From contig NC_135253.1 of the NCBI RefSeq assembly GCF_964204865.1, forward strand, positions 21,302,001 through 21,366,000: a stretch of 64,000 bases of DNA, in the 5' to 3' direction. Each line of letters starts with the position of its first letter. Positions within the stretch are counted from its first letter, which is position 1. Origin of the DNA: Styela clava. Lineage: Eukaryota > Chordata > Ascidiacea > Stolidobranchia > Styelidae. The translations under genes were made by a program, and so were the position numbers. Below are positions 39,701-49,776 of this stretch, piece after piece. Under the pieces are notes generated by a model that was given only the letters and a program-made list of their open reading frames with translations, made no database searches and was not told the origin of the DNA.

Positions 39701-40551
39701 TCCCATCAAAACATCTCGTGAAAAATAATGCCAGTTAAAAATAAAAGACTAGATAAGCTTTTATATGATATATTACAGACCATCTGATATCTGATGGTTT
39801 AGAAGTTATTTTGATTTAAAATTAGGAATATTACAATTTTTTAACGCGTCGAATCGATGCGACGCCGTGGGAGGTCAGGGTGAGAGAGTATCGTCGTTCT
39901 GGGGATTCAGAGTTCAAAGAGTTAATGGCCAGTCCTTAGTTGTTTGCTATTCAAATTAAGTTTACCCTGAAACCCATATGTCAATCCTAAAATTGTACTT
40001 TAAATTTAATTCTGTGTTAACAATATTGGGTTTGCTCTTCATTAAATAAAATGTAGACCTTTGCTATTCTAGGAATACCTATTGGTTGGTGACGCATGAA
40101 ATAACAGCATAAAACAACAGCATTGCAACCGGTAATTGCTCGCTGGGATCGCTATTTTCGATTTTAAAATTCGACCTAAATTTCATCTCTGTTCTGACGA
40201 TATTAAGTCTACTCTACTTTTATTATAAAATTTGTCTTCCCTAGCTTTTGTCGACGCATAGAATAGCAGCATCGCTACCGGTATTTACTCACTAGAATGA
40301 CATTGTCCCGAACATTCAGAATCTGATGATTTCCGCTGATTTCGGGTTCTAAATATAATAAAAAAAAATAGATCAGATCTTATATATAGCCTTGCTATTA
40401 TTTTACTTCCATCTTTTTACCACAGCTTTGCGCCAAGATCTCCATTGCAACCAATCCCTACATCTACATCTCAAGCGACCCCAAGTTGAAAGCTGCTTGC
40501 CAAGAAATGCTTATGGGATCTGATAGTGACGAAACAAACAAGGACAAATGA
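33759..40551 (+). CDS. Opsin 2, RGR/retinochrome-type, 286 aa, seven exons
   Basis: Exons: 33759-33828, 34636-34823, 35441-35540, 36232-36376, 36690-36798, 37334-37456, 40426-40551; all GT-AG. Exons 1 to 6 have exactly the lengths and phases of opsin 1 (70, 188, 100, 145, 109, 123). An in-frame TAG precedes the first of two adjacent ATGs. Key residues: the two disulfide Cys, CAWTP in TM6, retinal lysine Lys249 in AKISIA, NPYIY at 255-259, Asn88 at the usual counterion site and D109-A-Y in place of DRY. It is therefore probably a retinal-binding membrane protein of the photoisomerase type with weak or no classical G-protein coupling. The C-terminal tail (SDSDETNKDK) differs from opsin 1 and is acidic with Ser/Thr. 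Poly(A) candidate AATAAA at 40835-40840. Intron 6 is expanded to 2,969 bases by the element at 38079. Confidence 0.93.
34975..35164. mobile_element. Mariner-like MITE in opsin 2 intron 2
   Basis: AGGTGTCCATAAAGTCTTAA on the left and GGAGACTTTATTGACAGCC on the right are imperfect inverted copies. The interior shares AAAAAACAACAAACC with the copy at 18004. Confidence 0.65.
36902..37110. mobile_element. hAT-like remnant in opsin 2 intron 5
   Basis: The ends TTCTCAACCAGTGGGCCATG and GGTTGAGAACCAC form a diverged inverted pair. GTCCGCAGAAAGACATTGAG is typical of non-autonomous hAT copies. Confidence 0.45.
38079..39925. mobile_element. piggyBac-like non-autonomous element in opsin 2 intron 6
   Basis: It is flanked on both sides by TTAA, the piggyBac target. 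Terminal inverted repeats are CTCTTTGAACCCTGAA at the left and, in reverse complement, CTCTTTGAACTCTGAA at the right (15 of 16). Just inside the left end are two 22-base arms, 38096-38117 and 38139-38160, that are exact reverse complements of each other and each nearly palindromic. The interior is rich in ACGT-core motifs (38520-38660 and 39380-39475) and has no transposase frame. Confidence 0.8.
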
Positions 40552-42077
40552 ACTATGACCGAACAAAATCTGACCATTTCGATGTCCTCGTCTTGTTTTC
40601 TTAGTCTTTTCTTGGTCCACGATCCTTTTTTATCGAATTTAGACACAAAATGGAGAACATTCAATGTGAAACACTGACGGAACTTGAACACGGGCGATTT
40701 TTCTTGGTACGGTACATTACAATCATCATGAGCTGAAAAAGATTAAATTGAAAATATAATAATATCATCGTTACACCTATCCGAGTAATCACGACCCCCG
40801 CCGTTCCGGGAAATTAAAGATGTATGAATGCATAAATAAATATACATCAATGTTTATATATTGACTTATAACCATATATATATTGTCTGTCCGTACGTTT
40901 AGTATTTGCAACATTCAATTGTAAACTTCGTTCAGAATGTCTCACCAATTTATAATAAATTTACATTTCGAAATATTTTCGCATGTATGTGTGTAACAAC
41001 AACATTATAACAATATCATAACTAATAACTTTATTCCGCGAGTACGATCTTTTTAATTTTTTGTTCTCAAAATGAAATGATATTTTCCTTCTAAACGTGG
41101 TATAATTTGAAATATATATATTTCACATTTAAGATCTGAATGTTTCATTATATGTCACCTACGGTACATAGCCTGCTGTTTTTTGTGCACGAAATTGCGG
41201 TATGGTTCGTTCTGCATCGGGCCGAATAGTTTTAGTTTTTGATACCATAATCCACTTTGACTTCGGAATCAATGGTATCAAATTGTCTATTGATGGCTAA
41301 TTTGCAGGGGATTGATGAAACGCTACTAGTTTATTGATATGTATCCACCGAAGCCTCGTGGCATTTAAGCAAGGCTTGTACTATCTAGCAGCCCGTTTAA
41401 AAACTATTTGGCTTAATACTCGGTTAAGAATACTTGAGCTGTTCTTTTCTGCACGCATCATATATTTACACCAGTCAGACTCGAAACTCCAGAGTTATTG
41501 CAAAATTAATAGCCTCGAATGTGTTGAACCAAATTTATAGTTGCTCATCCAACATTATACCAAAACTGGATCCACGCTCAACCCTAGACGGTAGCCCGTA
41601 CATTCACAATGCACACACGGAACACAAAAAATAAGGACAGTGCGGATAAGCCGCATCGAATTTGCTTCCCAGCGCCAAATTTAATGGTCGAATAAAGTTG
41701 GACGTCCTAATCAGGCTTAAGGAGCAGTATTTACATGTAATGGTGGATTTATTTTAAAAAAAGTCGGTGTCCTAAACCGCCCTCAAAAGCCAGGATCATT
41801 GAAAGGCCCTAAGCATTTAAGATTTTGGTGCACTATATGTATGCAAAGTTTTAGAAACAAAAATTCCTGTGGAGCCTTCTTTTTACTTGATGTCCTAAGC
41901 ACGAATTTATTTCACCAGCACTGCCAAAACCCCAGCCAGACATAGAACTATGAGGTATCTACTGCACTAAAGGAAACCAGTGAAGTTTGATTTTTCCTTT
42001 TATTCACTTGGCATGCCATGTCTTCATACGGCCATGTTCATTGAAATGTAGCCAAAATGGTGGTAATCATACTACCG

Positions 42078-42316
42078 AATATCGGGTACTCGTATGCGTA
42101 CCAAGATGGCGGACACTGAAACGTAGTGTGTCTACCAGGTTAGAGTTAGGCCATAATTTTAAGAACAAATTCTACAGGAGTCACTTGGCTAGTCCTCAAA
42201 CTCGTATTAGAACTAAAATAGGAAAATTGGAATAAAATTATGGCTTAACCCTAACCAGGTACATATACTACGTTCCGGTGTCTGCCATTTTGGTACGCAT
42301 ACTTTAGGAGCACCGG
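42078..42316. mobile_element. CAAGATGGC-type MITE copy
   Basis: The left half has CGTACCAAGATGGCGGACAC and TGAAACGTAGTGTG; the right half has TTCCGGTGTCTGCCATTTTG and GTACGCATACTTTAGGAGC as its inverted counterpart. Confidence 0.8.
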
Positions 42317-42354
42317 ATATTGTAACAATATCCACCACACCAAGAGACTTAAAT

Positions 42355-44040
42355 CAGGGGTCGCAAACTCGCGGCCCGCGGGCCAATTGCGGCCAGTAGG
42401 ACGATAGTTTGCGGTCCCCTCCTTGGTATGAAAGTTTAATGTTAGTGCGGCCTGTCAGTCACTCAGCTCAGTTAGAATGATTGATGCATTTAATATATGA
42501 TCATGACAAGTGGGGCAAAACAAAATATTTTATAATCTATCCCCTGAAAGGAATATGCGGTACGGTAACCTACTGGTACCGTACCTGTTGGCATGATATT
42601 CGATGGACCTTTGACCCCGAAGAAAATTTTGCAAATTCTTGGTGCTCATTTTAGAGGTGGCTTTGCGAGTTGAAGCCTGTAAACTGGGGTATATGTTTCA
42701 CGTCATCATTTTGATTCAAAACATTCAACAACCTATATTTCAACAGTACCGGTAGAGCAGTTTAGCCTAGTCTACCACAGCTATTTCTAGACTAATTTTT
42801 TATTACGGCAATTAAGCAATCAGAATGATCATTGAGTTCTTTGATTCATCCTTGAATTTCTGAAACACAACCGAAAACTAAAAAATAGCATGCAAAAACG
42901 AGGTAATGTTTACATTTTTGAAGAAAAAGGGAGGTTGCAATATTTCTGTATTTCTCAAAATTCCAAAGCACATTGTTTAATTTGGCACATTTCTATCAAC
43001 ACAATAAAAGAATACAGTAGACATTATCAGTATAAACTCAGCAGTCAATATGACAAATTTAAAGATCAACTTCAAATAGAATATTTTTATGTATTTGTAG
43101 ATGATAATAATTATACAACTACATAGTTACTAAAAATCAATATATATAAATCATAACCCAAGCGGTCATATGTCACGTGGTGCCAATGGTAGAAAATGTG
43201 GCGGGAAATGTATGGTCTGAAAACTCAGTCATTACTTTTATTTACTGATTTATACATGAAATGATGAATATAATATTTTTGCAATACTGAAATTAATCAA
43301 ACATTCTCAACGATCCAGTATGACCGATGATCATGTGACCTCGTTAATTAGAGTTGGTACTGTAAAATCAATTCAGCCCCATATTAGTAAGCTGGTGGCA
43401 CAAAAGAGATGCCAAACGCCAGGACATACGTAATAAAAAAAAACATTGAGTTTATTCGGTAGTATTTTTGTAAATTTTAGGGGTATATATTTAAATTAGG
43501 TCATTTTTAGTTGATGTATTATTCTTTCCTTATCAAATCTATGTTCAAAAATGTTTTGGATAGTTGTGAATACAGTAAATTGCAGTAATAGTGAAATACC
43601 AAGAAATTAATATGTAAATGTCATTTGAAATTTCAAAAAATAACAAAACTTTATTCGGCTATTTAATTGCATCACAGTATATATCACAAACTACACCTAT
43701 CTAAAAATATGCTTTAAGTATACATTATCAAAATATATCAAAAACTGTTTGTGGCCCTTTGCACAATTCCCAAAATGCAATGCGGCCATTGAAAACCCCC
43801 GAGTTTGACGCCCCTGGATTAGCCCATGTTACGGAATAAACAAGGAAGTAGATGCTCGGGGAAAGATCCATCGCGGAATTACTTAAATTTATGTTTTTGA
43901 CATATTTTGCGTATAGAAAAACAGAGAAAAAGATTTAACTTTTTAAGTTTAATGCTTTTATTGTGAAAAACCGGATGCGGCCCCGACTTCAAGGCTTCGT
44001 CTAGGCGGCCCCCAAGTAAATTGAGTTTGAGACCCCTACT
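42355..44040. mobile_element. hAT-like element with nested insertions
   Basis: The left end CAGGGGTCGCAAACTCGCGG and the right end GAGTTTGAGACCCCTAC are diverged inverted repeats, and subterminal sequence matches the small copy at 14044. Nested inside is a second element (about 42602-43872) with ends GATGGACCTTT and AAAGATCCATC, related to 8338-8462. That one contains another hAT end, GAGTTTGACGCCCCTG, at 43802-43817. Confidence 0.6.
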
Positions 44041-44374
44041 TTAAATAGATAGAGCGCTTAGGAATTTATCGACTTCGCCGATCGGGGCCCCATATTCCAA
44101 TAAACAAAATTGTGATTTCCCGCCAGCGACCGCTAAGTTTTACCTCTCTAATATATTCATAGGAAATATTTTGTATACTTTCCAGGATAAAGATCTCGGA
44201 TTCAAACCTTTCTTCTCTAGTGTAATGCGGCACCGGTAAGTTGTGCAAGCAATACTTGAATCGAAAATAAACCAAATTCTGTAACAAATAATATCATTTT
44301 GGAGAAATCGCTGATTCCATAAGACCTGGAGGAAATTTGTAACAATAACAGTTGATACATCCTCCATCTATGGC

Positions 44375-44545
44375 TATGTTCTATGGCTACAGTTTCCTCC
44401 ACCATCGAGTCCATGCATCTGACACTTATAACTGTCTCACTAATACCATACACGACTTGGACTAATAACCGTACGGAAGGCTGTGGTTCGCCTTATAATT
44501 AAGCCGTCTTATCGGCTTTCTTCTCCATCGGGATAAATGTGTATC
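44375..44545 (+). mobile_element. SINE 3' part
   Basis: Plus-orientation blocks TTTCCTCCACCATCGAGTCC, ACACGACTTGGACTAATAAC and GGATAAATGTGTATCCTG correspond to the second half of the SINE at 51660. Confidence 0.75.
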
Positions 44546-46407
44546 CTGGAAATTTGATCAGTTTAATAATTTAATGGGGGAAGGCGATATATTCCCAACA
44601 AAAACTATCACATTAACAACAAAGAACTTAGCTATATGCGAACTTCGTGCCCAAAATGATTCTGATAGTTTTTAACCCTTCAATAAAAAAATGCATAAAA
44701 TTCTATTGCAATCAAATATATTTTCAATTTCGTTATAGAAAATCACTGAGAAACTTGTTGCCAAGAAATAAAAAACGAATTCATAGGGTAGAGCACATTC
44801 AATCATTCATAACCGATAAGGGCCAGAATGTTTAAAAAGTGTTTGCAATTTGTTACTACAATTTTCTATTATCTATAAAGTAAATGGGCCTAGTGCAAAT
44901 GAGACTTGCTCGCATAAACTTATTGAAGTAACTAAATAAAAAATATAAAGTATACATATTAAAAAGAAAAAAAAAATAAATTGTCTTATAACTACTTCAT
45001 CAAGTTATGACTCTTGCATGGTTGGGTCTTGAACTTGTACATACATGAAACAACTGTACTATTTATAGGAATAAAAAATTGATAATACAATGACTAAAAG
45101 CAAATAAACTAAATCGATACACAATATCCAGACAAAATTACTTAAATATATATTCAAAAAATTGTTAATGAAAATGTTACACCGGTATAAAAAGGCTTCA
45201 TTTTCATGATAATTTTTGACTGGATATTTTGCATATTAATAGATGCTTGACCAAGGCCTTGTTCGCTGTGACTGTGTTGAAAGGTAAAAACATGATGAAA
45301 AATCTTAATAGAAAATGCATAAAATTAAAGTGCAAGAAAACATATTTAATTCATATATTCAAAATTATCACAATTTATCAGCAGAAAATTGAAAACACAT
45401 AAACATAATAATGTAAGGAATCCTAGGGTCAACATTATAAAACAAAGAAATTTTGTTGGGGAGTGTTTGTTGTGTGACATTGTCAACACTGCCTCATAGA
45501 GTCAAGTCAATCTCATTTTATCCAACCAGTAAAAAACAATCACATACAATATTAAAAAAAGAGGAAATCGTACAGTTTTACTGCATAAGGAAAGCCATGG
45601 GAAACCAAATCTGGTTATTGAGTAGCGACACCAAAGGTTCTAATATCTAGTTAAAAAGATCGAGTAATTTAATTATAAAAATACTGTTATTGGTGGTGAG
45701 TACTGTATGGTCGAATTATATACCTACAATATCTTATTAGAATTAGATAATTATTATTAGATACGAGGTCCATATATCGCAGACGAACAGGGGATTCCCC
45801 GTTAGATAAAGTAAAATAACCTGACAAGGGCATGAATAAGTTTTCTTGCCCGTTCATAAAATTTTGGCATTGTTACGACCATATCTAAGATGCTTCTATA
45901 AATGACCCTTGTTTACGTACAAGCCAGGGCAGATGCAAAAAAAAAATTGCTTGTAGATCAACAACTGGGAACTTTTTCAGAAAAATAATTTTTTTCATGG
46001 CATCTATGGCACACGGAAATATAAAAAATAGACAAAGTTACATTAAGTCAAACAAACAAACAAAGTAAAAATCATATAAAAAATGCTAATTATTACGTAG
46101 GAATAGAAATAAGAATATTCTTCAGAGCAAAATTATATAAATTGGTTATATATAACATATATATACCATTGAATAATTATTTGATATTGAATGAATATTT
46201 TTCAAATTAGGTTTCTTCAACAGGGGACATTGTGAAAAGGACAAGTTTATTTAACTTGCATTCGCATTAACTAAGTTGCTTTAAATTAAAGCTTTGCTTA
46301 CAGTTATCAATAGTAATATGCACAAACTTATAAAATCATTTTTATATACAAAAGATAAGATCTTCAGGCAATATTTTCCATTTGAAATTGTATGTAGAAC
46401 AAATGGT

Positions 46408-46597
46408 ACATACCGTAGTATGTGTACCAGGTCCGATTTTCCGTAGTTAAGTTCTATTACGAGTTCGGGGACTGTCTGTGTTAGCGAAGTGAATATATAC
46501 CCCCTGTCCATGGGCTTCCATTCCTTTACACAACTTGATGTAAAATAGGCGAACAAAATTAGTTACCTCCATATTGGTGCACATACTTCTGGAGCCC
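46408..46597. mobile_element. CAAGATGGC-type MITE copy
   Basis: It shares AGTTCGGGGACTGTCTGTGT, CACAACTTGATGTAAAATAG and TTGGTGCACATACTTCTGGA with the copy at 18517. Confidence 0.8.
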
Positions 46598-47705
46598 CAA
46601 ACAAACATTTTTTATGATCAGTGATCAGTTATCGGTAATTTAATAATATTTAAAATATGTGTACAATTTATAATTCTAATAAAAAATGAAATCTTCAGCA
46701 CGTAAGGGTAAAAAACAAAAAAGGAAAATGAAGAATAATCAATGTTTAAAAGAAACAGTCAATCTGCTCCATGTAATCCCACCTTAATAGATTCTAAATT
46801 TCTAATACAAGTTTTGTTGTACAAATACAATAAAACTCAAATAAAACGGTATTTCCAGTACAGTGCTACCTTCACAAGCTAAATATGACTATGATAATAT
46901 GCATGAGCATATCAGTATATGTATCTAATAGAGCTTTTCATTTTAGGAGAGGGGGGGGGGGAGATTTTGCTATTAGCGATTGAACTATTTGTAATTTACA
47001 AAAATGTGTTATGTATTTGCAATTTGGCAGAGATCGACACTGATAAATATGCCATATTCTAAATTCTTAAATACATGTACTTCAGTTAGGAATTACAGTG
47101 TAGTTTCACACCTCAAATTATGGGCGAGAGGGATGTTTAAATTTTAGTAGGGGTATTATTTACCCCCTATAGGAGGTTGTAGGGATATCACTGATCTAAT
47201 ATGAAATAAGAAAGTATTTGAGTGAAATGTTGAGCAAGTGCTTAAGTTGATCATAATAACACGTCAGCATTCATAAAAATGGTATAATATGATATAATAT
47301 TACTTTGTGGTAAAACAGGCAATGCTGAGAATAATTCAAAACACAAAACTGGAAAATTATAAAAGCCAGGAAGTGCAAGTTCCTTCATTTTAGAGAATAA
47401 CCATATTATTGAATAGTATGGGAAGGGATACAACAATCTCCTTTCTGGCCAACTGCATATAAAATATTTATAATAACCACTATCAAGACGACCTATCTGG
47501 AACCCGTTTTGAAAATCGCTTTAATCACAACCATTGAATATGGTTTCTTTATGAGTTGAAAATAACTTTCCATTAGTCATCTGAATATTCGTAAATGTTT
47601 CTAAAAAATAGTAAATGCTTCTGATGAACTACAAATCTCTAAGTACAAAAAAAACAAAAGTTGCCCATATTCTCGAAGTGAAATGAGTGTGCTGCGTTAC
47701 AAAAA

Positions 47706-47815
47706 AAGGTACCGCCATAGTGTGTGTACCAGGTTAGAGTTAAGCCATAAGTTTATTCCCATTTACCTTATTCTAGTTCTATTACGAGTTCTATTACAAG
47801 TTGGGTGCTTAGATA
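47706..47815. mobile_element. CAAGATGGC-type MITE, truncated
   Basis: Only the left half remains: GTGTGTACCAGGTTAGAGTT and AAGCCATAAGTTTATTCCC. Confidence 0.65.
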
Positions 47816-47981
47816 AAGAAATATTTGCCTCTTTTCTAATAATACGAACAATTCATTAAAACTAGATACTTGACAATTATTACAGTAGATAAATGAGAAA
47901 CAAGCACAAGAAAGCATAACAAAGACTTATTTAAATATTCTGACATAATGTGCCATGCTTGCATCAAAGTTAAAATATGGA

Positions 47982-48217
47982 TACTCCCGAAGTATTTGAA
48001 CCAAGATGGCAGACACCGGAACGTAGTATGTGTATCAGGTTAGGGTTAGGACATAATTTTATTCCAATTTTCCTTATTTCAATTCTATTTCGTGTTTTGG
48101 ACTAGCCAAGTGACTCGCGTAGTATTTGTACCTGAAGTTATTGCCTAACCCTAAACTGGTACACATACTACGTTCTGATGTCCGCCATCTTGGTGCACAT
48201 ACTTCTGGAGTATCAAA
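47982..48217. mobile_element. CAAGATGGC-type MITE copy 3' of the kinase-KEN cluster
   Basis: The left side has GAACCAAGATGGCAGACACC and GGAACGTAGTATGTGTATC; the right side has GTCCGCCATCTTGGTGCACA and TACTTCTGGAG. Both terminal repeats are well preserved. Confidence 0.85.
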
Positions 48218-48691
48218 ATATGCATTTATTGAAATGCAAACAATGATAAATAGTCATTTAAACTCAAAATATTGAGCTACATAATAGTATTTTCTAATAT
48301 CATTCACGAAAAATTCAAAAATACATTTGTACTCAGATAAACTCAAATAGTCAGGCAATCCAATAGTATTCAAAGAGCCAAAGAAATAAGCAGAACTTTA
48401 TAACATTTAGACTTAATTTCATTTACAAAGTCCCCTTGAAGCATTACTCAAAAATCTACATAAATAAATGGTTAATTTCAGTTATTATGAAAATTGGTAA
48501 GCTTGCTTGAATTCTTGCATTATTTTTCAATCTCTTATACTAAACCTAAGTGTGTGGAGTAAAAAATTGGAAAAAGTGATCACATTAATCAATCACATCA
48601 ATCAATTTCATGTAAGCAAGAAACTCTGTAGGCTAAATTTTTTTAAAGCAAGGTCATAGAGCAATGATCAGATAAAAGCTACAAAAGGCGA

Positions 48692-49776
48692 TCAGACATG
48701 CGGACACTTATGATATTTATCGTAGATATATCCAAGAAAATTTGGAAATTTGTTTGAGAGTGTTACCAACAGGTTATCAGCATTGTCTACACCTAACTCT
48801 ATGTACCAATAACAGACATTTCTTTTTTGCAATTCTGGAATACCAATTTTTTTTTTGTCTCCACAATGGGTGAACACATTTCGATAAAAACACAGCAAAG
48901 ATTTGCAAGACGTTTCATTATAAACTGAACACACTTTCTTGTTCGTATTATAGGCAGTGTAATATAAAATCCCATCCTTTTCTTCTTTGAACATACTCTT
49001 CCAATTCTTTGTTTTTAACACCTTTTTACATGTTTCGGGTGTCCAGGTTGGAATTTCATGGTAAGGTTGGAACCGCTTATAAGCCTCCTGTATAAATTGC
49101 CTTTGTTCACTAAGTTTGAGGAAGAAAAAGTGTTTGCTGACACAAGATGGCAGATTTGTTATTGTATCAAAAAGATGGTGGAACCCTGATTTTTCTCTTT
49201 CGGGTTTATCTCCAATTTGAATAACATGTTCGCAAGTTTTTTTTAGTGCAGTCAAATCCATTATATTTTTTTCAACTGTTTCGGAAGCTTTTAGGGGAGG
49301 AAGTAATTTAACTTTGCCTTTCACGCAATAAATCTTAGAAAGCCGTACGTCAACAAATCCCTTCTTCCCCCATCCCAGATGGCAAAGTGCCTGAATAATC
49401 TGCAGTATAATTTTCTTTCGTTCGCCCAAATCTAGACTATTTGGAATCGATCGCCCATCTGAGTTACTTTTTATGTATTTAGAAAGAAGTTTGAATCCTT
49501 CAAAGTTCTTTATTGCAAGGAATCCTATATTTTCATTATCTGGAAGAGTATTTGCTGCAGTAATATTGAGAACATTTTCATGGACCGGCATGCCAAGTTG
49601 GAGCTTGGTTTGCTCTGGTGCAACCAATTTCACATGAACTTTGTATGGTACCGTTTCATTCATGTATCCTTCGTATAACTTATCGGTAATGTTTCTTGGT
49701 TGCTGAGACTTAGTAATAGCTGTTACTTCTTTGATCAGTGAAGGCTCAACATATACACCCCTATGCAGCAATATGT
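48692..49776 (-). CDS. Terminal exon: degenerate pseudokinase with KEN domain that keeps RNase residues
   Basis: Acceptor TTTATTTAG, phase 1, 361 codons to TGA. The N-lobe survives as LYEGY and VHVK. The HRD loop has become VDVRLSKI and the DFG region LLPP, and the activation segment and much of the C-lobe are shortened, so ATP hydrolysis is not expected. The C-terminal 130 residues align with KEN. The stretch YNETSCKSLLCFYRNVFTH keeps the Tyr, Arg-Asn and His (RN followed by His three residues later) that form the RNase active site in IRE1, and it ends in the family's NKFPNFLGYIYDKY helix. The N-lobe start lines up with the starts of the other two kinase exons, indicating exon duplication. 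A catalytically live KEN on a dead kinase resembles the logic of RNase L. Confidence 0.85.

Larger units (their letters stand above)
40552..48691. other. Repeat-rich intergenic region
   Basis: It contains nested hAT-like elements (42355-44040), four CAAGATGGC-type MITE copies (42078, 46408, 47706, 47982), a SINE (44375) and a G-run near 46950. No gene with recognisable motifs or consistent splice sites is seen. Confidence 0.65.
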
